Source of the DNA: Arthrinium phaeospermum
Lineage: Eukaryota; Ascomycota; Sordariomycetes; Amphisphaeriales; Apiosporaceae
Assembly (NCBI GenBank): GCA_006503535.1
Contig: QYRS01000001.1
Span: 2,666,001-2,730,000 of the forward strand
Length of the DNA: 64,000 bases
Direction of reading: 5' to 3'
Both the position numbers and the translations under genes were made by a program. Under the pieces are notes generated by a model that saw only the letters and a program-made list of their open reading frames with translations, was not told where the DNA came from and searched no databases. Shown here in pieces: positions 23,566 to 33,633 of this stretch. Position 1 is the first letter of the stretch. Every line of letters begins with the position of its first letter.

Positions 23566-23989
23566 AACAGGAAGCGGGCGGGGCCATAAAGCGAGCGTAA
23601 CAACAACAAGCACATAACAAGTATAGACTTGAGGGTGGCCCAGGCCAAGGCTGGTTTTTTATTTCATTTGTCTGGGTAATTAGATAGGTTTAGGGGAGCA
23701 TTGCTTTTTGCTCCACTTCCAACGTAGCATGCACGGAGTTCACGGGAGGGCTGGGGTAATGTCTGGACCAAGAGCGTGATAGGAAGGCTTAATGAAATTT
23801 CATCTTGCGCTGGAACTGGCATATGGGCTTCCATGATTCTAAGTTCATTATTTTGCGTCTCGCGGTACCTATAAACAATGCATGGCTCGCTGGCTATCTC
23901 CTGATTCATCGCTGCTGGCCTGAACAACATCGTCGCCCAGCGTTGAAGCAGATCCTTTTTCAAACGGAGTAAGATATCTCAGTAGACTA
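23566..23989. other. Convergent intergenic region
   Basis: 3' flanks of the membrane-protein gene and bur1. Nothing further is seen. Confidence 0.4.
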
Positions 23990-24349
23990 TTATAAAGGAT
24001 CTTCATCTCCCTGCTCGGCCGGAATAGTTTCCTCGTCCTCCCGCTCGGCCAAGGTAAGGTGGCGTTTGAATGGGCCTAAGAGGTCTTCCTGATCCTCTGC
24101 GCCCGGCCGATGACTGACTTGTGGGTGAGGGATATCAGTCTCATGCTCCTGTTCCCGAATCCGAGGGCTTTGCTGTTGAGAATGCGAATCATCATACGGT
24201 CGATGATACGGATCATCTGTCGGTGGGTTATACGGCGAATTACCACCCTATCGGTATTGATGCGTACCACCATTTGGCGGGTAATACGGATCATCGTCCC
24301 GTGGGTGAGACGGCGGACCACCCACCCGTCGGGTCTGTCGACCACGATA
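23990..24349 (-). other. Coding-like continuation of bur1 beyond its first TAG
   Basis: In the same frame as the bur1 tail, the sequence reads on after TAG (24350-24352) for 120 codons to TAA (23990-23992). It is interrupted by only one more TAG. The translated stretch keeps the Arg/Pro/Asp/Tyr/Gln-rich character of the tail (HPRDDDPYYPPNGG, NPPTDDPYHRPYDDSH) and ends in an ordinary-looking segment (LLGPFKRHLTLAEREDEE). An in-frame 159-nt intron (24375-24217, donor GTGATC, acceptor CCGACAG) would remove both TAGs without changing phase. Readthrough or nonsense change are the alternatives. Confidence 0.45.
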
Positions 24350-26295
24350 CTATCGGCGATACATATCCCGATCACGGGGAGATCGACTCCTACTACGAGT
24401 CCTGCTCGCCCGGCTCCGGTCATCGTAGTCTCTCATGCGGTCACGCTCACGGTCCCACTCTGGAGGCCGGCGATCGTCAAAATCGTCCCGTCTCCGGCGG
24501 TCGTCTCGTGGAGGACGGTAGTCTCGACCGTCTCTAGGTGGCCTTTCGTCTCTTCCTCCCATTCTGTGGCTGGGAATATACGTATCGACGTCTGGTCTGC
24601 TAGGTGGTGCACCTCGTCGGTGAGGTACAGGCGGTCGATCACGATGGTCCCTATCGTTATGATCCCAACCATTCTCAGGCGGCGGGGGCCTCGGTGGTAG
24701 TCGAGTATCAGGGGGTGGGTGATCTCGGTCTCGGTCTCTGGCCCACGCAGGTCTTCTGTTCTCCGGGGGCCATTGCGGTGTCCGCCGTTTTGGTTCGGTG
24801 GGTGGCGGCCACCGTTTGCACGACCACCTGGCGGTCCATACCCATCACCACTGCTGAAACCTTGGTGATTGCCATGAAATCCGCCGTCGCCCACAGCACC
24901 GCCCTTAGGAGCAGGTGGCAGAGCCGCCTTACGATCTGGGTACTTCCTACGATCCAGTTCGTGGCTATCCTCGTATGTGGGTATGTCGCCAGGCTGAGCG
25001 GGAAGAGGCGCAGTGGTGAAATACGGATGTTGCAGAGCGTCAACGGCGTTTATTCGGCTCCGCCAATCCAGCTTGAGCAGCTCCTTGAGAAGTGAAACGG
25101 CCAAAACCCCATGTTGGCTGAATTTGTGCGTGAGGTTGCCCCGACTAGGGGGAGGCTGCAGGTTCTGTCCTCCCGGCAACTGTTTCCAGCCTGGCATCGT
25201 CTGCTCTGTAGGAGATCCCACCAGGTCGAATATTATCACAAGTTGATGGGTATCGCTTTCTCCGGCTAAAATTGGCTTACCAACTAGCATCTCCCCGAAA
25301 ACGCAGCTAAACTGGTGATTAGAATGGGGCGTTGACGACAAACGTGGAGGAAAGACTTACCCAACACCCCAAAGGTCGATAGCGGTGGTGTACTTCCTGA
25401 GGTGCATGAGCAACTCGGGAGGCCGATACCATCTGGTGACAACCAAGGCAGTATATTCTCGCTTCGACTCTCCTCCTCCCCCACCCGGCTGAGGCGTGGT
25501 GCCGTCGTAGTGTCTGGCCAGACCGAAATCGGCGATCTGGAGGATACCTCTGTTGTTGATCAAGAGATTGGCAGCCTTCATATCTCGGTGTAGAATATGG
25601 GCCTCGTGGAGGTATTGCAAGCCCTGGAGCAGCTGCTTCAGATAGCACTTGATCTGTGGAACGGTAAAGGTGACTGAGGGGTTGTCAAGCAAGCCGGAGA
25701 GATCGTGGTCCATATAAGGCGTCACCATGTACATGATGGGTCGCTTTCTCTTGTCCGCTGAAGAATGTGTCAGCTCCTGCTTGACGCGCCGCAAGGCACA
25801 GACGCATTTGACTTACTAGCCTTGCTGTGATGCTCGACCGCCATGTCCTCGAGGCTCAGGACGTTTCGATGTGACAGCAACTTGAGAAGCTTAATTTCGC
25901 GGAGGGCAGTGATCGGGAACTGAGCAGATAGTTAGCGACCAGCCATTGGCAAACCCTCTTCTCGTCGCAAATGTGATCACTCACGCCATCCTTCTCGTTA
26001 TGCATAATGATCTTCTTAAGTGCAACCAGACTGCCTGACTTCTTCGATCTCGCCTTGTGGACCTCGCTGCGTAGAGAGATTCGCATTAGTATCAAAGCCA
26101 TTGGCATTCGTCGTGAACGTGTTGAACTCGACACGGGAACGTGCAAACTCACCCGAAGGTACCCTCGCCGAGCTTGCCCAGCAGCTCGTAGTCTGTTATC
26201 CTAGAACATCCTACATAGCTGTCCCTGGACCGCTGGTGTTGTTTGGCGAAGGACACTGGCGAGAACGGCGGCGCGCCATTACCGCTGGAAGACAT
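24350..26295 (-). CDS. bur1: Bur1/CDK9-type cyclin-dependent kinase (frame broken at 24765-24769)
   Basis: Cyclin-dependent kinase of the Bur1/Sgv1 (P-TEFb) class, which phosphorylates the RNA polymerase II CTD linker and Spt5 during elongation. Exons: 26295-26153, 26066-25985, 25919-25817, 25757-25361 and 25306-24350. Kinase motifs: [14 protein letters not shown] loop, ALKKI lysine, [10 protein letters not shown] catalytic loop, [10 protein letters not shown], and the activation segment [35 protein letters not shown] is characteristic of Bur1. The frame continues through [12 protein letters not shown]. At a five-base C run (minus strand of 24765-24769) the charged tail moves to the next frame, reading [21 protein letters not shown] and [17 protein letters not shown] to TAG. 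One extra C would give 560 residues. Without it the frame ends at 24433 with an atypical hydrophobic tail. The ATG in GAAGAAATG was preferred over upstream non-ATG codons. Confidence 0.9.
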
Positions 26296-27118
26296 TTCTT
26301 CCCCGGATGCTCGCGTAAGTATAAACGTTTGCTTCGGAGCGCTTTGAAGAAGGTTGCGACGCGACAATGGCAGGCGACACGGTCGTGGTAGAGGGCGGCT
26401 GGGGGACAATGGGAAGTAGATGGATCTGGGAAACGTAGTCCGTCTGATCACGATGTTTGCGACTGGATAAATGATGAAGCTGTCATCTCAACTGATGAGG
26501 AAATGGCCAACATTTAAGAGGATCCTGGCACGTTGACCGTGGAGGAAAAGAAAGAAAAGAGGAGGCAGGTGCAAGTTTCAAGCGACGAATGGGTAAGTGA
26601 GTAGGTTATTGTTCAAGCTGCAAAGGTAAGTAGAGATGGTGATTCCATTGTTGAAATAACTTTGGAAATGTAAGGCAGGTCGGTTCAATAACAGGGCTGG
26701 CCAGTGGACTCTGCACTGCGACTGCAGCGGCTGCTCCAGTTGCTCCAGCGCGAGTAGCTTGTCGATAGGCGGCTTGAACTTCCCTTATCGATCAAATCCT
26801 ACCTAAACTTGCAGTGGCTCAAGCTGCGCGGCTTGGCACACCTGCGTCCTGGCGCGCGACCTCAATTTCTTAACCCCGACTGCCCGACGCCCGTCCAGTT
26901 GCCGTCCAACGTCCGTGCGCCTCCAATCAGCCCAGTGCATCACCAACCATCAAAGCTCCGTCGAATTGAAGGTCGTCGGCGACAAAACATCTCCCATTCA
27001 CTACGACACGAACCCTCTGACACCGCAACAACGACCACCCCGTACGGCCAGCCCCCACGTCTCTCTGTAAACCCGAATCAAAGCTGACCAGAGTGGGCGC
27101 ACGCAGAATACAGTCACA
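26296..27118. promoter_or_regulatory. Divergent promoter region bur1 / NDUFB2
   Basis: 0.8 kb between divergent start codons. There is no credible gene; the 92-codon frame at 26809-27087 is Pro/Arg-rich and lacks similarity. Confidence 0.4.
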
Positions 27119-27342
27119 ATGGCAGGCGGTCCCGGCGGTCCTATTAAGCCTCATGTTCCGGGCATCTACCGGTTCGCAGCCACTGGCCTCGGCGCCAGCA
27201 TGTGGTTCTTCGTAAGGCGCCCAATTGAGCGTCATCTATGTCATGGGACCTTTTGCTAATGCTCTCTGTCTTGTAGCTGATGTACCGGGCGAAGAAGGAT
27301 GGCCCCGTCTTGATGGGCTGGAAGCACCCTTGGGATCACTAG
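27119..27342 (+). CDS. Mitochondrial complex I subunit NDUFB2 (AGGG) homologue
   Basis: Tiny accessory membrane subunit of NADH:ubiquinone oxidoreductase, inner mitochondrial membrane. Two exons, 27119-27211 and 27277-27342 (intron GTAAGG..TTGTAG), give 52 residues. It starts MAGGPGGPIKPHVPG, with the Gly-rich N terminus that gives the family its AGGG name. One transmembrane helix (GLGASMWFFLMYRAKKDGP) spans the intron. The C terminus is the signature GWKHPWDH, shared with plant homologues, followed by TAG. The gene is so short that ordinary ORF cutoffs miss both exons. The assignment rests on the MWFF-x-YRAK-x-DGP and GWKHPW motifs, which I regard as diagnostic. Confidence 0.9.
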
Positions 27343-27572
27343 AGCACCAATTGGAAGGGACATCTGGACGACGAGGGGGACCATAGAACCATGGAAATAC
27401 CCGAATACAAAACAATCGATTGAAAACTCGGCAACAAGCACAAATACATGAAATGCGGCCCGGGAGGTGCCCATCCATCGATTGAGAGAGACTAGATCGG
27501 CCCAGGCGGTTACTATTGCGCCTCTATGAATACATGTGCTACACGCTATCTACGGCGTTACCTCCTTTAAGA

Positions 27573-29022
27573 TCATGCCTTGGGCTTCTCGAATAGGTAG
27601 TGGTTCACACCCCAGGTATCGCCGCCCTCGTACGCGAACAACTCCGAGCATGCCATGTAGAAGATCTGCCATCTGTTCCACCAAGTGGTGGCCTTGTCCT
27701 CGCCATACGTCTCAACCAGGTGCGGCCACAGCTTCTGCTTGTTGGCCCACATATTGGCCAGCCAGTGCTAAAGGGGTGATACCATCAGATTAGTACAGGT
27801 ACAAAGGGTGATATGAAGTGGGTAGCAGCTTACCTCGCAGGTCTTCGAGTAATGCATCCCGTTCACCCACCACTGCTTCTCAATATTCAGGTCCCTCTGG
27901 AAGTAGAGCAGCAGATCGGCGGACGGCATTGTGCCGCCAGTGAAGAAGTGTGTCGTCATCCAGCCGCTCTCAAAGTCGTAGGGTGTATCCTTGTGGGCAA
28001 AGATGTGCACAAAGAGCTTGCCACCCTTCTTCAGTGCTCTTGCGCACTTTGCCATCAGCTGTTCGTAGTTCTTCATATGCTCGAACATCTGAGTGGTAGT
28101 CCTGTGTTAGTCGAGCTGTCTTGTATACTTTTGTGTGTATCAAAGATCATACCTCGATAGAGACGATTCTGTCGAAGCTCTCTTTCTTGAACTCGTAGTC
28201 GGCCACATCGCCCGTGATGACGGTCAAGTTCTTGAGGCCCTTCTCCTTAGCCTGGGCGTCAATGTACTCCTTCTGCGTCTTGGAGTTTGAGAAGGCCGTG
28301 ACCTTGCTCTTGGGCAACATCTCGGCGTAGTAGAGTGCGCCAGAGCCCCAACCGCATCTACGATATAATATCAGCGTATGTCCATGTCATTAATCACAGC
28401 TATCTTGTTCGTAAGAAGCTCATATCCCAGTTTCGGAGTTTCTACTAGCGTAGTCATATGCAAACTTACCCCAAGTCCAGAATACTCATACCGTCCTCAA
28501 GCTGAGCCTTGTCCACTGAGCACAGATATACCGAGTTAGCCAACCGTCCTCTGCCTATCCCAACGGACATAGTAGACATGTGATCGAAAAAACCAGAGGT
28601 GGATGAGAGGGCAATACTCACAATAACTCCGCAACATCGCCACCTCCGCCATCCCCAGCGACTCCGACCCCTTCTCGTACAGGCAAGCGCTGTACTTCAT
28701 GCGCGGGCCGAGCATGCACTCGAGCACCCCCGTGCCGACCTCGTAGTGCTGCTCGTTGGCGGTGGCGGTCTCGACGGCGATGGGCCGCGTGCGCAGCAGC
28801 TCCAGGTACGCCATCTTGCGCTCGCAGGCCGCGGCCTGCGACTCCGTCGCGATCTCGGCGATCCGCTGCGCCAGCTGCATCCGGATGCCCCGCCGGATCA
28901 CAAAGTGCGGCAGCACGCCACGGTCGAGGATGGCGTCGAGCGGTAGGTAATCTAGTGTGACGGGATGTGAGTTGATATGGTACGTCTATGGTCGACCTAT
29001 TATGATGATGCGGCTTACCCAT
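27573..29022 (-). CDS. Class I SAM-dependent methyltransferase (coclaurine N-methyltransferase / CMAS-like)
   Basis: Six exons: 29022-29019, 28951-28622, 28515-28470, 28357-28153, 28088-27834 and 27767-27573, giving 344 residues, all phases consistent. The first coding exon is four bases: the start codon plus one G. Motifs match the plant coclaurine N-methyltransferase and bacterial cyclopropane-fatty-acid synthase group: [18 protein letters not shown] near the N terminus, [25 protein letters not shown] motif [28 protein letters not shown], then [45 protein letters not shown] and [13 protein letters not shown]. The physiological substrate (small amine or lipid) cannot be deduced. No targeting signal is visible, so it is probably cytosolic. 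Confidence 0.9.
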
Positions 29023-29641
29023 GGTCTGTGGTTGTAGTTGTGGTGACGTAGTAGTTCTTGTAAGACTTTCTGCGAATCAGGCAAGAGATCAAGTGTTGAA
29101 GATAGCTTTGATTCCCTCGGTAACACAGCTAGATCAATTGTGACCCCGACTTATAGAGAGGTTCGCTTGGCTTTTAAGTATCACGTAAAAAGAGCAGGGT
29201 GGCTCGTCGTGGCGTTCGTTGATCAAAGAACGTAGCTTCCTAAGGTATGGTGCGTTTCATTTGAGTGGGTGAGGCCATGTACATCAGTGTCATAGCGTGA
29301 AGCATGCATACTAGGTACTAGCCAAACGTGTAACATACATGCTACCCCCTTCCCCTAGGTAGGCGATGAACAAGCGAACCCGTCATTTCTTAGACAGTGC
29401 TCGCGATGTTTGTATATGCCAAGCGTTGTTATAGAGCTATAACTTGATTATGAATGACTCGATTGGGTGCCAGAGACGCTATAGTCTTCCTACTCTACCC
29501 AATGACCGGGAATCATTAAGGGCCATGCACCTCGCCATAATTATACTCCTACAAGCAATCTGCTCTTTAGAAAATACAAAATGCCTATGCATTCTATGAA
29601 GGAGTTTTCTTTTTCCTTTTTTTCAGTAGTACACATGCAAA
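29023..29641. other. Intergenic
   Basis: About 0.6 kb holding the methyltransferase promoter and the sad1 3' flank. Nothing else is seen. Confidence 0.4.
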
Positions 29642-31246
29642 TTACGCCTTGCCTTTGCCCTTGGGCGTCCGCCTCCTCTCCCAGACCTGTAGATACGTCT
29701 CTCCCAAATAAAGCAGCTCTCGCTGCGTGTCCTCGACGAAGAGGTCCTGGCAAGTAACCCACTGATCCCGGCCCTTGTCGCGCAACTGCACCTTCCACGT
29801 CTTCTTCTCCTCCGCCGTGTCGGCCACGTCCTCCTTGGCGCGGATCGCCTCGTGCACCACGTTGGCCACCAGATCGTACCAGATCGGCTCGCCCGGCGGG
29901 TGCTCGGCCGGGTTGGGCTCGACGTAGGGGGACACGTCGAGGTTCCTGGCGTCAAACGTGACAATGGTCGGGTTACGCTCCGACACAAACTTGTTCGTCG
30001 AGAAGCGCTTCACGTGGAACACCAGGTACGGCGGCAGCGGGTGCATCAGCCGGTACCGTTTCCGCTGCGCGTGCTGTTCTTGCGCCGTCCTGCCGTCGTA
30101 CTTGGACAAGATCCGGGTGAGCGGCACTTGGGGGATGATATTGCGGTCCATCTCGTCTTGGAACAGAGGTGCGGCCGGCAAGTCCAGAGTCAGCAGGAGG
30201 AAACGGTTGATGTCGACCTTGACCTCCGCCGAGTCCTCGAACCGCAAGCGATCGCCCGCATCTGCCTTTGCCGTAATCGCCTGGGACTCAACCTTGAGCT
30301 TGCCCTGGAAAATGCGTTGGACAATGCTGCTCCCCGGTTTCGTCTTGCTTCCGCCCAGGCCCAGATGGAGGTTGTTTAGGAACCACGACAGGAACTCGAC
30401 GGGGTCGGACTGGACTGTCAACGTGAAGCGTTTGCTCGACCGCAGCGAGATCTCCTGGAGCAGCTCGTGCGGCGAGACGTGGTTCTTGAACGCGCGGGGG
30501 TTCCAAATCTTCCGGAAGAGGATGGCGCATCGCTTGACCAGCTCGGACCGCGCCGAGACGTCCTCAAGCAGCAGGAAATTGCGTAGTGGCGTTATATGCG
30601 ACAGGGCCTGCACCACGACGTTGAGGTAGTCGTTCTCCTTGATGTTGTTCATCCCCACGTAGCCGGGCGTGTATTCCTTCCCACCAAGGGTCCGCGCGGA
30701 CTTGGGCTTGCGGTCCAGCTCCATCACCTCTTGTTTCGTGTATCGGGGATCCGAGACGTATTTTATGTCGTCGAGCGATTTGCTCTTGACCTCGTAGCCC
30801 TCCGGCAGGACGTACACCTTTTGGGATTCCATGTTAATGAAGACGTGATGGCCCTCGTCCAGCGCATGGAAGTACGCATGCGACTTGGGTCCACGGCCCT
30901 GGAAGTAGCGGCCGCATACTAGGCAGGCGTAGATGTTGATATTCGACAGGCTGATGGAGCACAGCTTCTCGAAGTCGAAGTCGAGGACGTTTCGGTCTAT
31001 CGTGTCGAGGTATAAGTCGTCGTATCCTGCTGTCGGTGCTGCCTGCCTGATCGGGGCTTTTATAGGGGTATCATCCTCGTCCTCGAACTCATCGTCTCCT
31101 GCTGTGTTGTCGCGTTCGGTAGGTGTTGCGCCATTGCCGTTCATGTCCCAATCGGCAGGTCCATCGTCTATGCGGGACTTCTTCGAAGCAGGCGATGCAA
31201 CGCCTGATGTGTCCTCCAAGGCCTCGGAAGCGAAACGTTTTGACAT
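29642..31246 (-). CDS. sad1: U4/U6.U5 tri-snRNP protein Sad1 / USP39 (catalytically inactive ubiquitin protease fold)
   Basis: Spliceosomal protein that stabilises the tri-snRNP. Intronless, 534 residues, starting MSKRFASEALED (ATG at 31246; the upstream extension has no ATG). An acidic N-terminal linker is followed by a UBP-type zinc finger (CLVCGRYFQGRGPKSHAYFH, then EGHHVFIN) and a USP-like domain. The catalytic Cys box reads NNIKENDYLNVVVQ, with Asp in place of Cys, and the His box reads YDLVANVVHEA. This loss of the active Cys is the known hallmark of USP39/Sad1, not a defect here. The C terminus is basic (RRRTPKGKGKA). It is the first of three adjacent intronless minus-strand RNA-processing genes. 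Confidence 0.95.
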   Translation of the reverse strand: MSKRFASEALEDTSGVASPASKKSRIDDGPADWDMNGNGATPTERDNTAGDDEFEDEDDTPIKAPIRQAAPTAGYDDLYLDTIDRNVLDFDFEKLCSISLSNINIYACLVCGRYFQGRGPKSHAYFHALDEGHHVFINMESQKVYVLPEGYEVKSKSLDDIKYVSDPRYTKQEVMELDRKPKSARTLGGKEYTPGYVGMNNIKENDYLNVVVQALSHITPLRNFLLLEDVSARSELVKRCAILFRKIWNPRAFKNHVSPHELLQEISLRSSKRFTLTVQSDPVEFLSWFLNNLHLGLGGSKTKPGSSIVQRIFQGKLKVESQAITAKADAGDRLRFEDSAEVKVDINRFLLLTLDLPAAPLFQDEMDRNIIPQVPLTRILSKYDGRTAQEQHAQRKRYRLMHPLPPYLVFHVKRFSTNKFVSERNPTIVTFDARNLDVSPYVEPNPAEHPPGEPIWYDLVANVVHEAIRAKEDVADTAEEKKTWKVQLRDKGRDQWVTCQDLFVEDTQRELLYLGETYLQVWERRRTPKGKGKA

Positions 31247-31731
31247 CTTTGATGGCGGTGGTCGCAAAGGTGGGAGGTTTTACAATTCCGCAAGGCTGCA
31301 GCAACCAGAAGTTCACGGTTCAGTCAATAAATCCAAGCTTCGCTATCCCAACACCCCACTTAACTATTCGCACCACCGTAGCAACAGAACCCCGTCAAGA
31401 GTGAAGTAGATTACCTACTTCAGATTGAGATATGAATGAGTTTACAGTAGGTATGGAAAACAAAGAATATCAATCCATTACTTTTAATATTTTCAGTTGG
31501 CGCTTTTTTACAGGGATGGGCTTATTTTTATCACCACAGATACCTCTATACATCTTGCTCTTTCTCGTACACAAGGGAAATGGAATTTGGACGTGAAATC
31601 CATATAGTTTGAAAGGGTCTTTCCTTCTCATCTATTAATCTGTCTCGAGACTTATTCTCTTCTAGTGTTGGGTATCATAGGTGGTGTTTGTTCCGTCATA
31701 AAATCGTGTTATCTCTCTCTTCCTCCTTCCC
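31247..31731. promoter_or_regulatory. Intergenic, sad1 promoter
   Basis: About 480 bp between the sad1 start and the ess2 stop. It is AT-rich near 31440-31510. No gene. Confidence 0.4.
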
Positions 31732-33075
31732 TCAGCGTTTCGCCACTTGCCTCAACCTGGAGCTCTTGGCCGGCGTCGCACTCTGTCCAAAGGGTGTCTT
31801 AGGCGTGCGCCCTCCGCTGCCCCCAATCTTGCCCCATAGACGCTGGGCGGCCGGCGTCAGACCCCCGCCGACTCTAGGACTGCTCGGGAACTTGGGTACG
31901 GGCGTCCGGTCTACCTTGCCCGTCATGCCGTGTATGGCCGAGGATCGCTTCGACGCCGAGATCCTGTCGACCATGCGGTGGTGAAGCGCTTCGCGGCTGC
32001 TCTTTTCTGCGATTGTGAAGGGATTTGGCGTGGCATCTCCGGGCCCCAGATCGATGATGGGTGCAGACGGGGATGCGTATTGCGGCTCCTCGTCGTCCAC
32101 AAATGCGTATCCATTAACCCGCGGAGTTTCGTTTCCTGCTGTTGTCGACCCTGCCTGGCTTCCGGAGCGTTTGCCGGCTATAGCGTCCCGGATGGCTGAT
32201 ATTGATGGTTCGTCTGATACCACAGAGGCATCGTCGCTGATCTCGGCTGGCGGTGGCAGCCTTGTGTTCAAGTAGTTCACGGCCTTGGGTTCCGCTTTTG
32301 ATGTCGCTTCTGCTCTCTGTGCCACCGTTTCCAGCGAGTCTTCTATGCCTTCCGGGGTGAACATCATGTTGTTCTTGGGGACAAATTTCCAAGTCTCCGC
32401 CTGTGCCGGCCTCTCGTCTCGGTCTTTAATCGCCAGTCTGCCTTCCTTGCTGTGACCGTCGTCCACCAGGCCTCTGGTCTCAGCCAGCTTCATTTCAACC
32501 TGCTTCTGTGCTATCTGCATCTTGGACGGCAGCTTGTTTCCCGTCCACATCCAAGCGTACTTCTCGACTCGCTTCGCGTTCTGCCTGTCCAGCAGCTTGT
32601 AAAAGCTCTCGTTATCTTCGCTCGTGTATTTGGATTGAAAGGTCCCCAGGCTCATATTCGTATCCACTTCGGGCTTTTCTTCGACGATGGTCGTAACTGT
32701 TGATGCCGAAACGGAGGATGGCGTATCACCAGCATAGCCTTGGGGTGTCGCGGCGCCTTGGGCGAGTGGTGCGAGCGATGTGCCCCTTCGCGCCTTGTGT
32801 CGCCCGGGAGTCATGACCTTCTGCAAACGGCGGCCAGCACTGGAGATCCATTCTTTGTCCTTGGAATCCAGCGCGTCGAGGTATTCCTGCTGTGTTTCGC
32901 TCTCGAGCAGCCCAGGGAAGAAATCTCGGGCGATGATCTGCGAGAGGGCATCGGTATAGGTATCTTCGTCGAGGATCTTTTTCGGTCTCTTGATGCGTTT
33001 GGGGGCTGGAGGTGGAGGCATCAACTCCATTTCTGCCCTCTTGCGGACAAGCGCAGTCGTCTTGTGGGAATCCAT
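31732..33075 (-). CDS. Ess2/DGCR14 family nuclear protein (spliceosome C complex)
   Basis: Nuclear protein Es2 family (human DGCR14/ESS2, fission yeast Bis1), associated with the spliceosome. Intronless, 447 residues, starting MDSHKTTALVRKR. Family landmarks in order: PKRPK-type basic stretch then ILDEDTYTDALSQIIARDFF near residues 35-55, LLESETQQEYLDAL, SLGTFQSKYTSEDNESFY near 130-150, WKFVPKNNMMFTPEG, and TPRVNGYAFVDDEEP. The C terminus is Arg/Lys-rich (SRLRQVAKR). The frame extends 121 codons upstream without an in-frame ATG that fits, so the ATG at 33075 was chosen. Confidence 0.93.
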   Translation of the reverse strand: MDSHKTTALVRKRAEMELMPPPPAPKRIKRPKKILDEDTYTDALSQIIARDFFPGLLESETQQEYLDALDSKDKEWISSAGRRLQKVMTPGRHKARRGTSLAPLAQGAATPQGYAGDTPSSVSASTVTTIVEEKPEVDTNMSLGTFQSKYTSEDNESFYKLLDRQNAKRVEKYAWMWTGNKLPSKMQIAQKQVEMKLAETRGLVDDGHSKEGRLAIKDRDERPAQAETWKFVPKNNMMFTPEGIEDSLETVAQRAEATSKAEPKAVNYLNTRLPPPAEISDDASVVSDEPSISAIRDAIAGKRSGSQAGSTTAGNETPRVNGYAFVDDEEPQYASPSAPIIDLGPGDATPNPFTIAEKSSREALHHRMVDRISASKRSSAIHGMTGKVDRTPVPKFPSSPRVGGGLTPAAQRLWGKIGGSGGRTPKTPFGQSATPAKSSRLRQVAKR

Positions 33076-33633
33076 GATGTCCGTTGTTGGATGTTGTAGA
33101 GATCGTGCATGAAAATGAGGCTCGATCAGCTTACATGGATGAACAAGCGCTTGGTGGTGGAGATGGATTCTTAGTGGTAGTGAATTGATGCCTGTCGGGG
33201 GGCTCCTTATGGGGTCGAATTTTAGAGGTGCCGGAGGTACCCATGTACTCGCCTTAAATCCGCAAACATCCACCCCCCTGACAGAGGTTTGGAACCGTAA
33301 ATTTCTATTGATACAAATTGACACCAGGCGCCCCCTAAACTCTAATAACAGACCCGAAAAGTCTGCCGCTGTAATGTCTGTTCCGTATTCTATAGAGATG
33401 GGAGCCGAATGCGATTGTTCTACTCGGCCTGGTCGCATACATTACCTGATGATTTCAAATCAAGGACCAAGTTAGACAAGTAGATGTCTAGAACCGACCT
33501 AACTTGGGCACATAACTTTAAAAGGGGCAGGAGCACAGGTCCAGTATTCCAGCAGGACGATATTCAAATCAATGAATAAAGTAGGCAGTTAAATTCTTCT
33601 ATTTTCACCTAAATCGCCATGTACTCGCGCTCT
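33076..33633. promoter_or_regulatory. Intergenic, ess2 promoter
   Basis: About 560 bp between the ess2 start and the utp13 stop. No gene is seen. Confidence 0.4.

Noticed and set aside
7894..24352. UAG reassigned to glutamine, to explain the in-frame TAGs in bur1 and the protease-like gene
   Set aside because: UAG terminates calcineurin B exactly after the conserved DQF, NDUFB2 after HPWDH, and also ends utp13, AMPK beta and DUF2264, so it is a normal stop.
24121..24537. 138-codon plus-strand His/Asp-rich frame
   Set aside because: It is antisense to the bur1 tail; the reverse strand fits the kinase frame and composition.
29642..31246. Sad1 missing its catalytic Cys taken as a defect
   Set aside because: Loss of the Cys is characteristic of the USP39/Sad1 family.
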